From VXYK01 sp965214565 (GTDB taxonomy: Bacteria; Actinomycetota; Acidimicrobiia; Acidimicrobiales; Aldehydirespiratoraceae): a stretch of 64,000 nt of DNA. Every line of letters starts with the position of its first letter. Position 1 is the stretch's first letter. Below the pieces are notes generated by a model that saw only the letters and a list, made by a program, of their open reading frames with translations, did not search any database and was not told the origin of the DNA. Below are positions 1 through 8,733 of the stretch, piece by piece. Made by a program: the position numbers and the translations under genes. Location of the stretch: NCBI GenBank assembly GCA_965214565.1, contig OZ243951.1:2542001-2606000 (forward strand), written 5' to 3'.

Positions 1-177
1 GTGCTGATGACTCGATATCCCCCTGCGCTGGTCGGCGCGTTCGACCAGGCCGCTGCGGGCGGCGGCGTCAGCTGCACACGTGCCAACCGGCATCTGTGGA
101 TGATCGGACCACTCGACGGCACGCCGGGGGCACAACCTCGACTACGGGATCGTATTGATGCTCTGAGAGAGCTTTAA
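1..177 (+). CDS. C-terminal end of an unidentified protein (5' truncated)
   Basis: An open frame runs from the window edge to a TAA at 175-177. It encodes about 58 residues ending in a basic/acidic helix (RLRDRIDALREL). The TAA shares one base with the ATG of the following lipoprotein gene, so this is very likely the last gene before it in one operon. The visible tail has no motif I recognise and I give no function. Codon use (GC-rich third positions) matches its neighbours. Confidence 0.6.
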   Translation: MLMTRYPPALVGAFDQAAAGGGVSCTRANRHLWMIGPLDGTPGAQPRLRDRIDALREL

Positions 178-1334
178 TGCGAGCCCGAGGCGGGTTGTTG
201 GCGACGTTGGCGTTGTCGGCTCTGTTCGCGGCGGCGTGTCTTGACGGCCCCAACAGGATCGAAGTCACCGAACCCGAACCGGAAACGGTAGAACAGACAG
301 TTGCTTCCACGGTCACAAGCACCACGTTTGCAGGGTCCCAGCCGACTACAACGACTGTTTCCCAAGGCCCCCTCGCCCCCTTCACCGGACTCCCTGCGAC
401 CAGTGCCGCGGCTGCTCGTCAGCCTGCTTTCGTTGTCAAGATCGGCAACAACAACGACCAGTCCCGTCCCCAGACGGGACTGGCAGAAGCCGACATCGTC
501 TACGAGGCATTGATCGAGGGGCTCAAGACTCGTTTCGCGGCAGTGTTCCAGTCGCAGGTGCCCTCTGAAGCAGGGCCGGTCCGTTCCGCCAGAACCACAG
601 ACGTCGACCTGTTGGCCGGGCTCGGGACTCCGGCACTGGTGTTCTCCGGCGCCAACACACCGACCCTGCTTGAGCTGCTGGATGCTGCGAATAGCGGTGT
701 CTTTGTGGACGCAGGCGCGTTGCGTCGTCTGGATCCGTACTTTCGTCTGGGTTCCCGCAGCGCTCCCTACAACCTCTGGGTCGATATGGAAATGATCGAC
801 TTCCTCGGGTCGGGCGTGCCCGACCCGATTCTGACTTACGGAGAACTCTCCGAGGGCATGGGTTCTGAGATCGGGGGTGTGGAGATCACCTACGAGGCCA
901 GTTTCGGGCGGCAGGTCAGCCACCTGTGGGACCCGTCGACTGCGCGATGGGTGCGGGTGCAGGACGGAACCCTCCATACGGCGTTGCAGGGTGACGCTGA
1001 AGTGGAGATCGCCCCCGCTAATGTGGTGGTCGCCCACGTCGTCTATGAGGTCTCACCGGCCGACCCCGCATCTCCGGAGGCTGAGACCTTCAACACCGGT
1101 CCAGTGCAGGTCTTCACCCAAGGCCGGGTTGTGGAGGGCACGTGGAGCAGGTCGCTTCAGGTGCCGGCGTGGGATCTGAGGAGCGCTGAGGGAGAGGTCA
1201 TCGCTCTGCAACCCGGCGCCACCTGGTTCATCCTCGCTTCAGCCGACGGATCGAAGTTCCCCCAGGCCCGAATCACCACGTTTGATCGCGCCGAAGCTGC
1301 AACACGTCTCGAATCCGCCCGCGCCCCCAACTAG
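177..1334 (+). CDS. DUF3048 domain lipoprotein (YerB-like)
   Basis: The 385-residue product has a lipoprotein signal: a hydrophobic stretch at about residues 7-19 and a lipobox ending in the cysteine of LFAAAC at residue 21. A Thr/Ser/Pro-rich linker follows. The body from about residue 65 looks like the DUF3048 family, with the family-type segments TGLAEADIVYEALIEG and ARTTDVDLLAG. Members are exported, membrane-anchored proteins of unknown biochemical role (YerB in Bacillus). The ATG overlaps the stop of the upstream gene. About 290 bases without a supported gene follow before pdxS. The family call comes from recalled sequence patterns; the function is not known. Confidence 0.8.
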   Translation: MRARGGLLATLALSALFAAACLDGPNRIEVTEPEPETVEQTVASTVTSTTFAGSQPTTTTVSQGPLAPFTGLPATSAAAARQPAFVVKIGNNNDQSRPQTGLAEADIVYEALIEGLKTRFAAVFQSQVPSEAGPVRSARTTDVDLLAGLGTPALVFSGANTPTLLELLDAANSGVFVDAGALRRLDPYFRLGSRSAPYNLWVDMEMIDFLGSGVPDPILTYGELSEGMGSEIGGVEITYEASFGRQVSHLWDPSTARWVRVQDGTLHTALQGDAEVEIAPANVVVAHVVYEVSPADPASPEAETFNTGPVQVFTQGRVVEGTWSRSLQVPAWDLRSAEGEVIALQPGATWFILASADGSKFPQARITTFDRAEAATRLESARAPN

Positions 1335-1611
1335 TTTCAGCACGCCGCAGCGGGCGTCGGCAAAACCTACGCACCGCTTTGAGGCTGCCGAGGGTGTCGA
1401 GCAGTCCCCCTGAGACTGGTCCATCGGTTGTGTGAGTCCGTTGTCCAGTATTGCTGGATGGAAGGAGGATCACGTTTAGGGGGAACCTCAACACGACAAC
1501 GAAGCGGGCATGGTGGCAGCGAGGGTCGATCCCGACTCACGTCCCGGGCTGATTCTGACCTCAACCGCGGAGAGCCGGGAAATCTGCTGCGTCGTCAAGT
1601 CACAACGGTCC
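1335..1611. other. gene-free stretch upstream of pdxS
   Basis: I see no convincing gene here. A Shine-Dalgarno-like AAGGAGG lies near 1460, but no ORF with protein-like composition starts just downstream. A small CCAG/CTGG hairpin lies just before it. No clear rho-independent terminator is visible for the upstream lipoprotein gene. The stretch ends at the pdxS -10 box. Confidence 0.4.
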
Positions 1612-1617
1612 TAGGAT
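1612..1617 (+). promoter_or_regulatory. -10 box of leaderless pdxS promoter
   Basis: TAGGAT lies 7 bases before the ATG at 1625. It matches the TANNNT-N6/7-start pattern seen at more than ten other genes in this window. No convincing -35 is visible. The in-frame ATG at 1616 overlaps this box, so 1625 is the more likely start. Confidence 0.6.
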
Positions 1618-1624
1618 GGTCCGC

Positions 1625-2518
1625 ATGGGACAGAACAACCAGCGCGAGACTGGGACAACTCTGGTGAAGCGGGGGTTGGCCGAGATGCTAAAGGGCGGTG
1701 TCATCATGGACGTCGTCAATCCTGACCACGCGAAGATCGCAGAAGACGCCGGGGCAGTCGCAGTGATGGCCCTCGAACGAGTGCCCTCCGACATCCGCCG
1801 TGACGGCGGGGTTTCGCGCATGTCTGATCCGGAGATGATCCAGGGGATTCAGGCAGCGGTCTCAATACCGGTCATGGCCAAGGCCCGCATCGGACATTTC
1901 GCGGAGGCGCAGATGCTCGAAGCCATCGGCGTCGACTACATCGACGAGTCAGAGGTGCTGTCACCCGCCGATGAAGCTCACCATATCGACAAGTGGTCTT
2001 TCACGGTTCCGTTCGTCTGCGGCGCCACCAACTTGGGTGAGGCTCTGCGGCGCATCAGCGAGGGGGCCTGCATGATTCGCTCAAAAGGTGAAGCCGGGAC
2101 CGGCAACGTGGTCGAGGCGGTGCGCCATCTGCGCTCGATCATCGGCGACATCGGCAAGCTGACCAGAGCAGACTCCGCGGAACTGTTCGACTGGGCGAAA
2201 CGACTCCAAGCACCACTCCCGTTGATTCAAGAGGTTGCCCGAACAGGGCAGCTCCCGGTACCGATCTTCTGCGCGGGGGGCATCGCCACTCCCGCGGACG
2301 CATCGCTGGTGATGCAACTCGGAGCGCAGGCGGTGTTCGTCGGTTCTGGAATCTTCAAGAGCGAAAGTCCTGAGAAGATGGCGTCAGCCATTGTGGAGGC
2401 GACCACCCACTATCAGGATCCGGCAATCCTGGTGAAGGTCTCGACTGGTCTAGGCGATGCGATGGTCGGCCAGGAGATCTCAACCCTCGACGTGAAGTTG
2501 GCGCAGCGGGGTTGGTAG
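1625..2518 (+). CDS. pdxS: pyridoxal 5'-phosphate synthase subunit PdxS
   Basis: PdxS is the synthase half of the DXP-independent vitamin B6 pathway. It makes PLP from ribose 5-phosphate, glyceraldehyde 3-phosphate and ammonia supplied by PdxT. The 297-residue product has the family hallmarks: KGGVIMDVVNPDHAKIAEDAGAVAVMALERVPSDIR, with the catalytic lysine in VMAKARIGH and the phosphate-binding segment GGIATPADASLVMQLGAQAVFVGSGIF. Length is normal for the family. Its stop overlaps the start of pdxT, fitting the 12+12 PdxS-PdxT complex. The start is set by the leaderless promoter; an ATG nine bases upstream is the alternative. Confidence 0.97.
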   Translation: MGQNNQRETGTTLVKRGLAEMLKGGVIMDVVNPDHAKIAEDAGAVAVMALERVPSDIRRDGGVSRMSDPEMIQGIQAAVSIPVMAKARIGHFAEAQMLEAIGVDYIDESEVLSPADEAHHIDKWSFTVPFVCGATNLGEALRRISEGACMIRSKGEAGTGNVVEAVRHLRSIIGDIGKLTRADSAELFDWAKRLQAPLPLIQEVARTGQLPVPIFCAGGIATPADASLVMQLGAQAVFVGSGIFKSESPEKMASAIVEATTHYQDPAILVKVSTGLGDAMVGQEISTLDVKLAQRGW

Positions 2519-3105
2519 CACCGACCGTTGGAGTTCTAGCCCTTCAGGGTGCGTTCGCCGCTCACGCGACGATCCTTGAGTCCCTCGGGTGCGCGACCCA
2601 GCAGATACGCACAGCCGAGCAGCTGGAGGCGGTCGATGCGCTGGTGGTCCCCGGCGGCGAGTCGACCACGATGTCGATGCTGCTGGAGCGGTCGCAGATG
2701 CTCGAGTTGCTGCGGCTACGAGCACACGGGGGCTTGCCTGTCTTAGGGACCTGCGCAGGTCTGATCCTGATGGCCACAGAGATCTGCGACGGACGCGATG
2801 ACCAGGTGGCGTTGGGGGTGTTGGACATGACCGTGGAACGCAACGGATACGGCAGTCAGATCAACAGTTTCGAGACCGATATCGACATCACCGGTCTCGA
2901 CACGCCGTTTCATGCGGTTTTCATCCGATCTCCGGTGGTCACCCGACTCGGGCCTGACGTCGAGACGCTCGCCGCCCTCGACGGCAACCCGGTTCTGTGC
3001 CGCAGAGGCCCTGTCACCGTTGCGGCCTTTCATCCTGAGCTGTCGGGCGACGATCGGCTTCATCGTCGCTGGTTGTCACAGGCGGGCGTCATCGATGCTC
3101 GTTGA
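2512..3105 (+). CDS. pdxT: pyridoxal 5'-phosphate synthase glutaminase subunit PdxT
   Basis: This class I glutamine amidotransferase (197 residues) releases ammonia from glutamine and channels it to PdxS. The nucleophile cysteine is in VLGTCAGLILMA, the Gly-Gly-Glu-Ser oxyanion region in VVPGGESTTM, and the His/Glu of the triad in AAFHPELSGD near the C-terminus. The start is TTG at 2512, overlapping the pdxS stop (2516-2518) by 7 bases. No other start fits, because the next residues already match the family N-terminus. Overlap with pdxS implies translational coupling and balanced subunit supply. Confidence 0.96.
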   Translation: MVAPTVGVLALQGAFAAHATILESLGCATQQIRTAEQLEAVDALVVPGGESTTMSMLLERSQMLELLRLRAHGGLPVLGTCAGLILMATEICDGRDDQVALGVLDMTVERNGYGSQINSFETDIDITGLDTPFHAVFIRSPVVTRLGPDVETLAALDGNPVLCRRGPVTVAAFHPELSGDDRLHRRWLSQAGVIDAR

Positions 3106-3126
3106 CCGCGGCCGCAGCACAGCGGG

Positions 3127-3132
3127 TAGATT
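3127..3132 (+). promoter_or_regulatory. -10 box of leaderless yebC promoter
   Basis: TAGATT lies 6 bases before the yebC ATG at 3139, so transcription would start at or next to the A of the start codon. The mRNA would lack a Shine-Dalgarno region, and none is visible. Confidence 0.6.
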
Positions 3133-3138
3133 CCGTTC

Positions 3139-3891
3139 ATGAGTGGTCATTCCAAGTGGGCAACGATCAAGCACCGCAAGGGGGCTGCCGACGCCAAACG
3201 AGGCAAGCTCTTCGCCAAGCTGATCAAGCAGGTGGAGGTTGCGGCTCGGACCGGCGGCGGAGACCTTGATGCGAACCCGACCCTGCGGACGATGTTCCAG
3301 AAGGCGCGTGACAACTCCGTGCCGCTCGACACGATCGAGCGGGCAGTCAAGCGCGGCACCGGCGAACTCGAAGGTGTCAACTACGAACAGGTCACCTATG
3401 AGGGATACGCGCCGGGTGGGATCGCGCTGCTGATCGAATGCCTGACCGACAATCGCAACCGCACGTCGAGCGAAGTCCGGTCAACGCTGACGAAGCACGG
3501 CGGTTCGCTGGCCGAACCGGGCGCAGTGTCCTGGCAGTTCGAGCGCAAGGGCGTGGTGCTGGTACCGGCATCGGTAGACGAGGAGGAGTTGATGCTCCTG
3601 ACCGTGGACGCGGGTGCGGAGGACATCGTCGACGAGGGGGAGGTGTGGCGGATAATCACCGCGCCGGGCGACCTCAACGAGGTGCGTGACGCACTCGACG
3701 GAGCCGAGGTGCCAGTCGAGTTCGCGGACCTCACGATGCTGCCTTCATCGACAGTGGAGCTGACCGACGCCGGCGAGCTCAAGAAGCTGCTCAACCTCAT
3801 TGACGTGCTCGACGACCTTGATGATGTGCAAGACGTGCAGGACAACTCCGAAGCGGCCGCGGACCTCATGGAGTCTGTCCGAGCGGGCTGA
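3139..3891 (+). CDS. yebC: YebC/PmpR family protein
   Basis: The 250-residue product begins with the diagnostic MSGHSKWATIKHRKGAADAKRGKLF and contains the family's YEGYAPGGIALLIECLTDNRNRT segment. Family members are described as transcription regulators and, more recently, as translation factors helping ribosomes through difficult (e.g. proline-rich) stretches. The gene sits directly upstream of ruvC, as in most bacteria. The C-terminus is acidic, ending in an Asp/Glu-rich helix. Length is normal. Confidence 0.95.
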   Translation: MSGHSKWATIKHRKGAADAKRGKLFAKLIKQVEVAARTGGGDLDANPTLRTMFQKARDNSVPLDTIERAVKRGTGELEGVNYEQVTYEGYAPGGIALLIECLTDNRNRTSSEVRSTLTKHGGSLAEPGAVSWQFERKGVVLVPASVDEEELMLLTVDAGAEDIVDEGEVWRIITAPGDLNEVRDALDGAEVPVEFADLTMLPSSTVELTDAGELKKLLNLIDVLDDLDDVQDVQDNSEAAADLMESVRAG

Positions 3892-3957
3892 GTGCTACCG
3901 GTGGCACCGCTCAGGAACTGCGGTCGCGGTATACCGCTCCCGCCTCGACCCGGAGAC

Positions 3958-3963
3958 TAGAGT
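3958..3963 (+). promoter_or_regulatory. -10 box of leaderless ruvC promoter
   Basis: TAGAGT lies 7 bases before the ATG at 3971. This decides the ruvC start in an open frame that extends further upstream into yebC. Confidence 0.6.
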
Positions 3964-3970
3964 CGTACGT

Positions 3971-4465
3971 ATGTTCGTGCTCGGAATCGATCCAGGTCTT
4001 TCACGCTGCGGCTACGGCTGCGTCGAGCACGGCCGAAAGCCCAGAGCGGTTGCGGCGGGGGTGATCCGGACAGACCCGAGCCTCGACCGCCCCACACGTC
4101 TGGCTGAGGTTCAGCGGGAGATCCGGGCTCTCATCAGGGAACTCCGCCCTGATGCGGTGGCTGTTGAGCGGGTGCTGTTCCAACAGAACGCTCTGACCGC
4201 GATGTCGGTGGGCATGGTCAGCGGGATAGTCATGGTCGAGGCGGTGTCTGCGGGTTGCTCGGTAGTCGAGTATTCGCCCAATGAGGTCAAGCAGGCCGTG
4301 GCCGGTTGGGGAGGAGCGGACAAAGAAGAGGTCTCTCAGATGGTTCAGACTCTGTTGGGGTTGCCTGAACCCCTGAAGCCGGCAGACGTCGCCGATGCCG
4401 TCGCAGTGGCGCTGTGTCATGTCGCCCACATTCCCGCGCGCCGTGTCGCTGGAGCACGGCGATGA
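3971..4465 (+). CDS. ruvC: crossover junction endodeoxyribonuclease RuvC
   Basis: RuvC is the Holliday-junction resolvase. It nicks two opposing strands of four-way DNA junctions as a dimer working with RuvAB. The 164-residue product has an RNase H-like fold signature: the first catalytic Asp in MFVLGIDPGLSRCGYG, a Glu in AVERVLFQQNALTAMSVG, and the C-terminal Asp pair in LKPADVADAVAVALCH. The frame is open further upstream, but homology begins at MFVLGIDPG and a leaderless promoter sits just before it. The stop overlaps the ruvA start as ATGA. Confidence 0.96.
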   Translation: MFVLGIDPGLSRCGYGCVEHGRKPRAVAAGVIRTDPSLDRPTRLAEVQREIRALIRELRPDAVAVERVLFQQNALTAMSVGMVSGIVMVEAVSAGCSVVEYSPNEVKQAVAGWGGADKEEVSQMVQTLLGLPEPLKPADVADAVAVALCHVAHIPARRVAGARR

Positions 4466-5070
4466 TCGGCTCTTTGAGGGGGCAGCTGCTCGACCGCACC
4501 TCGGAGTCGGAGCTGCTGATAGAGGTCGGCGGCCTGGGCTACCGGGTGCAGGTGACTCCCTCGACTGCCGTGTCGGTCGGTTCGGTGGGCAGCGAGGTCT
4601 TCGTGCACACCCATCACGCCGTGCGTGAGGACAGCGACACCCTCTACGGCTTCGCCACCATCGACGAGCGCCGTGTCTTCGAGTCGCTGATCGGCGCTCA
4701 CGGGGTCGGACCGGCGCTGGGACTCGCCATCCTGTCGGTTCATGGTCCGGCGGCCCTGCGTGTCGCGGTGGCCCAAGACGACCTCGCAGCGCTCTGCCTG
4801 GTGCCCGGGGTGGGCCGCAAGACAGCCGCCCGGCTGCTCATGGAGCTCAAGAGCAGACTCGACATTCCCAGCGGCGACTACGCCCCAGAGGTCGCAGACG
4901 GCGCGGATGCGTCTACCCAGATGGCGGCCCACGGTGATGTTCGAGCGGCGTTGGAGAGTCTCGGCTACGGCCCTGAAGAAATCCACGCGGTGCTCCAGGA
5001 AGTGCCCCCGCAGGGTGATACCAGCACGCTGTTGAAGGACGCTCTGCGTCGCCTGGCCTCGGGGGATTGA
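4462..5070 (+). CDS. ruvA: Holliday junction branch migration protein RuvA
   Basis: RuvA binds four-way junctions and loads the RuvB motor. The 202-residue product starts MIGSLRG with the usual OB-fold domain. Helix-hairpin-helix motifs follow around residues 75-125 (GVGPALGLAILS, VPGVGRKTAARLLMELKSRL). A flexible acidic linker leads to a C-terminal RuvB-binding domain (ALESLGYGPEEIHAVLQEV). The ATGA overlap with ruvC and the 4-base gap to ruvB show a ruvCAB operon. Confidence 0.96.
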   Translation: MIGSLRGQLLDRTSESELLIEVGGLGYRVQVTPSTAVSVGSVGSEVFVHTHHAVREDSDTLYGFATIDERRVFESLIGAHGVGPALGLAILSVHGPAALRVAVAQDDLAALCLVPGVGRKTAARLLMELKSRLDIPSGDYAPEVADGADASTQMAAHGDVRAALESLGYGPEEIHAVLQEVPPQGDTSTLLKDALRRLASGD

Positions 5071-5074
5071 GCAG

Positions 5075-6172
5075 ATGCGCGAGGAGGTCTTCAACGAGTC
5101 CGAGTCTGGAAACGATCTGCTCTCGCCGGGTGAGACGGAGAGCGACACCGAACTTCTCGCTGAACCGGGGCTGCGACCGCGGACCCTCGCCGAGTTCGTC
5201 GGCCAGACAGAACTGAAGAGCCACCTGCGGGTGATCCTCGGCGCTGCCTCGAAACGCCGTGACGCCGTCGACCACCTGTTGTTCGCCGGTCCGCCCGGGC
5301 TGGGCAAGACGACGTTGGCGCACATAATCGCCGTCGAGATGGGGTCGCATCTGCTGGTCACCTCGGGTCCGGCGTTGGAACGGTCCGGCGACCTCGCCTC
5401 GATCCTGTCGAAGCTCGAAGACGGGGATGTCCTGTTCATAGACGAGATCCATCGCCTGCCGCGCCCAGTTGAGGAAGTCCTGTACCCGGCCATGGAAGAC
5501 TTCAGGATCGACATCGTCTTGGGCAAGGGCCCGGCCGCCCGTTCGATCCCCCTGGATTTGGCCCGCTTCACGCTGGTGGGCGCCACCACACGCACAGGTT
5601 TGATCACCGGACCGCTTCGGGACCGGTTCGGCCTGGTCGCGCGTCTCGACTTCTACGACATCGATGATCTTCAGTCCATCGCAGCACGGTCGGCTCAGAT
5701 ATTCGGCGTCGACGTCACTGAGACGGGGGCCTTGGAGATCGCCCGCCGTGCCAGAGGAACGCCCCGCATCGCCAACCGTTTGTTGCGCCAGGTGCGCGAC
5801 TACGCAGAGGTCGAACGCGACGGCCACATCGATGCAGAAGTGGCAGCCGACGGTCTGGCGTTCTTCGGTGTCGACGAACTCGGCCTCGACAAGTCCAGTC
5901 GAGCCGTGCTCGACGCACTATGTCGACGGTTCGGCGGCGGACCCGTCGGTTTGTCGACGCTTGCCATCGCAGTCAGTGAACCGTCCGAGACCGTCGAGGA
6001 CGTGTATGAGCCCTATCTGATTCAACAGGGCCTGCTGATGCGCACTCCGCGGGGGCGCGTCGCCACTCCGGCCGCTTTCGAGCATCTGCAGATGACCGTT
6101 CCGGCCGCCGGTCCGCCGACGGTGCCGGGGTTGTTCGACGCCCCCGCCGCAGACGCGCCCAAGCCCGACTAG
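5075..6172 (+). CDS. ruvB: Holliday junction branch migration DNA helicase RuvB
   Basis: RuvB is the hexameric AAA+ motor that drives branch migration. The 365-residue product has the usual N-terminal lead-in RPRTLAEFVGQTELKSHLRV, Walker A GPPGLGKTTLA, Walker B LFIDEIHRLPRPVEE, sensor GATTRTGLITGPLRDRFG, and a C-terminal winged helix with GGGPVGLSTLAIAVSE and LIQQGLLMRTPRGR. A 30-residue acidic N-terminal extension precedes the core, as is common in Actinomycetota. It follows ruvA by four bases. Confidence 0.97.
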   Translation: MREEVFNESESGNDLLSPGETESDTELLAEPGLRPRTLAEFVGQTELKSHLRVILGAASKRRDAVDHLLFAGPPGLGKTTLAHIIAVEMGSHLLVTSGPALERSGDLASILSKLEDGDVLFIDEIHRLPRPVEEVLYPAMEDFRIDIVLGKGPAARSIPLDLARFTLVGATTRTGLITGPLRDRFGLVARLDFYDIDDLQSIAARSAQIFGVDVTETGALEIARRARGTPRIANRLLRQVRDYAEVERDGHIDAEVAADGLAFFGVDELGLDKSSRAVLDALCRRFGGGPVGLSTLAIAVSEPSETVEDVYEPYLIQQGLLMRTPRGRVATPAAFEHLQMTVPAAGPPTVPGLFDAPAADAPKPD

Positions 6173-6179
6173 GGGGCCA

Positions 6180-7250
6180 GTGGACTCCCCACCGCAGACC
6201 CTCGCCGACATCTGCTATGAACTGCCGGCCGCCTCGATCGCCCAGACACCGCTTGAGCGGCGTGACGAGGCGCGTCTGCTGGTCGACCGCGACAATGAGA
6301 TCCTGCATCGCCGCGTGCATGAGTTGCCGGAACTGCTCTGTGAAGGTGATCTTGTGGTCGTCAACAACACCCGTGTGATCCCCGCACGGATACCGCTGCA
6401 CCGATCCAGCGGCGGCGCTGTCGAGGTGCTCCTGTTGGAGCAGGTCGACGAACGGTGTTGGGAGGCGCTGGTTCGGCCGTCGCGCCGGCTCAAGTCGGGT
6501 TCGGTCGTAGCCAACGATGCGATGTCGGTGGTGATCGGGGAGGATCTCGGTGAGGGGCGTCGCATCGTTGTCCCCGAGGTCGGCGACCGCCGACTCCTTG
6601 ATGTCCTCGACGAAGTCGGCCTGCCACCGTTGCCGCCATACATCGAGCAGCAGATCCCCGATCCCGAGCGCTATCAGACCATGTACGGGGAACGGCCCGT
6701 GTCGGCCGCGGCGCCCACAGCTGGCCTGCACCTGACCGAGTCTGTGCTCTCGGGCCTGAGCGCCAGAGGAGTCAAGATCGCAACGGTCGAGTTGGCTGTC
6801 GGTCTCGACACTTTCAGGCCCATCACGGTAGACCGCCTCGACGACCACCTGATGCACAGTGAGTGGTACTCGATCCCCGAGTCCACCCGGATGCTCGTTC
6901 GTTCAGCGGGCCGGGTGGTGGCCGTGGGCACCACCGTCGTGAGGGCGCTTGAGACCTGGGGGCACGGAGGCCCGCCCGAGGGTCGCAGCAGTCTGTTCAT
7001 TCGACGCCCCTTCGAGTGGTCGGTGGTCGACGTGCTGATGACCAACTTCCATCTCCCCGCCTCGACGCTGCTGTGCATGATCGACGCCTTCGCAGGTCCC
7101 CGCTGGCGGGAACTGTACGGCGAGGCTTTGGCGCAGGGCTACCGGTTCCTGAGTTTCGGTGACGCCATGCTCTGCGAACGCCCGAAGAGCGAGCGGTTAT
7201 TGTGGGCCTGTGCTGATGCGACAGGGCGGGCGCCGACAACAGGACCGTAG
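6180..7250 (+). CDS. queA: S-adenosylmethionine:tRNA ribosyltransferase-isomerase QueA
   Basis: QueA transfers the ribosyl group of SAM to preQ1 in tRNA, forming epoxyqueuosine. The 356-residue product shows family segments EARLLVDRDNEILHRRVHELPELLCEGDLVVVNNTRVIPAR, AAPTAGLHLT and MTNFHLPASTLLCMIDAF. It starts with GTG seven bases after the ruvB stop; the G-run between them could serve as a weak ribosome-binding site. tgt, the previous enzyme of the pathway, lies 4 kb downstream, separated by two envelope genes. The next gene overlaps its 3' end by about 35 bases. Confidence 0.95.
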   Translation: MDSPPQTLADICYELPAASIAQTPLERRDEARLLVDRDNEILHRRVHELPELLCEGDLVVVNNTRVIPARIPLHRSSGGAVEVLLLEQVDERCWEALVRPSRRLKSGSVVANDAMSVVIGEDLGEGRRIVVPEVGDRRLLDVLDEVGLPPLPPYIEQQIPDPERYQTMYGERPVSAAAPTAGLHLTESVLSGLSARGVKIATVELAVGLDTFRPITVDRLDDHLMHSEWYSIPESTRMLVRSAGRVVAVGTTVVRALETWGHGGPPEGRSSLFIRRPFEWSVVDVLMTNFHLPASTLLCMIDAFAGPRWRELYGEALAQGYRFLSFGDAMLCERPKSERLLWACADATGRAPTTGP

Positions 7251-8733
7251 GAGTCTCCGAGTCCGAGGATCGGTTCCGTCCCGAGCATGGCGGTTGTTGG
7301 TTTCGTTCCTCGTTGCCAGTGCGATCCTCGCCTCGTCCGCGGCGGCGACGGGAGGCTACGGCGATGTTGCCCCCGGCGCTTATTTCGCAGCGGCTGTTCA
7401 ATGGTCGGCCGATCAGGGGATCACGGACATCGACGATGAGTGCTTCCTCCCCGATGCCCCGGTGACCCGCGCTGAGGTGGCTGTGAGTCTCTGGAACATG
7501 CAGGGCCGGCCCCCCGCTGAGCCGCATTCGTTCATTGATGTGGGGGAGGGAAGATCCAGGAACGACGCGATCTCCTGGATGCAGCGGTCAGGAGTCACGA
7601 CCGGAACCTCAAAGCAGACCTTCTCCCCCGATGCGCCGGTAACCCGTGCACAGATCGCCGCGTTCCTGCACCGCCTCGCAGGCCGACCGTACGCCCTCCC
7701 GCACAGTTTCGTGGACATAACCTCGGCTTGGATGCACGCACCCGTCTCCTGGATGGCGGCCGAGGGCATAACCACCGGTGTCTCACCACTGGAGTTCGCG
7801 CCGAGCAAGGTTCTGACACGCGCCCAATTGGTGACTTTCTTGTATCGATACAACGGACAGCCTGAGGTGGTTGTTGAGCCGTCGATACAGAGATGCTGCC
7901 TTCGAGTGTCTGCCGGCAGCGACCCGTGCGGACTGGCCGCTGAACTTGATCGGCTTGTGCAGGTGGCTCGCGATTGGGACCGAACCGTTGAAGTTGCCGT
8001 CTCGGTGATTCTTCACGACGGATCAACCTACGGCCAGAACGCAGATGATTGGGTCCCCTCCGCTAGCGCGGTCAAACCCGTCTGGGCGGCGGCTGCGATC
8101 GATGTCGCGGGGCTCGAGCAGGTTGCTCCGTTGATCACCGATTCTCTGGTGCACTCAAACAATCTGACCGCAGGCAGGATCATCGACCTCGCCGGGGGTG
8201 TTGATGCGGTGAACGTCTGGGCGCGCGACGTCGCGGGCATGGACAGCACGTACCTTTCCGGCTGGTCCTATGGGTCGAGGCGAGTCTCGAGCCTCGCGCA
8301 GGGACGGCCGCGCACGACCACGGGCAATTTGGCAAATTTCTACGTGCGTCTGCACCGGGGTGAACTGTTGGATCCGGCCGGGACGAACCGTCTTGAGAGC
8401 GCTTTGAAGTCGACGGCGCGCACGCTTACCTATGTCGACGGCGCCATATTGGACCGTTTGCCGAAAACTGCGACCGCCGACGCGCTTCAGAAGATGGGAT
8501 GGTTACCGCCGGGTGGAAACTGGGTCAGCCGCAATGCGGTCATCGGTGGTGCGCTGGTGGTGCTCGACGACGGAGAATGGTTCGCAATAGCGATATCGAG
8601 CAGGAACAGCGAACGCTACCAGCGGTCGATCAAGTGGTTCGGATTCGTGGCGTGCCGGATCTATGTCGTGCTCAGCGACGATTCGGCCCACGCTTGCGAG
8701 AGGCGGGGTGATCCGCCCCTGTCCAAGACCTAA
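7216..8733 (+). CDS. secreted SLH-repeat protein with serine beta-lactamase/penicillin-binding-like domain
   Basis: The 505-residue product has a signal-like hydrophobic stretch at about 26-43, then three SLH-type repeats (about 46-215; repeated PVTRAEVAV / APVTRAQIAAFLHRLAGRP / LTRAQLVTFLYRYNGQPE). The C-terminal domain resembles the class A beta-lactamase fold: SxxK as S284-A-V-K287, SxN as S314-N-N316, and KTA at 417-419 in place of KTG. I infer a cell-wall-attached serine hydrolase; whether it cuts peptidoglycan, a beta-lactam or another ester is unknown. The ATG at 7216 lies inside the end of queA. The gene converges on the VanY-SLH-CapA gene with their stop codons overlapping. Confidence 0.75.
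   Translation: MRQGGRRQQDRRSLRVRGSVPSRAWRLLVSFLVASAILASSAAATGGYGDVAPGAYFAAAVQWSADQGITDIDDECFLPDAPVTRAEVAVSLWNMQGRPPAEPHSFIDVGEGRSRNDAISWMQRSGVTTGTSKQTFSPDAPVTRAQIAAFLHRLAGRPYALPHSFVDITSAWMHAPVSWMAAEGITTGVSPLEFAPSKVLTRAQLVTFLYRYNGQPEVVVEPSIQRCCLRVSAGSDPCGLAAELDRLVQVARDWDRTVEVAVSVILHDGSTYGQNADDWVPSASAVKPVWAAAAIDVAGLEQVAPLITDSLVHSNNLTAGRIIDLAGGVDAVNVWARDVAGMDSTYLSGWSYGSRRVSSLAQGRPRTTTGNLANFYVRLHRGELLDPAGTNRLESALKSTARTLTYVDGAILDRLPKTATADALQKMGWLPPGGNWVSRNAVIGGALVVLDDGEWFAIAISSRNSERYQRSIKWFGFVACRIYVVLSDDSAHACERRGDPPLSKT

Noticed and set aside
1428..1667. Open frame upstream of pdxS near an AAGGAGG sequence
   Set aside because: It overlaps the pdxS promoter and start; its composition is Arg/Ser-rich with no family resemblance.
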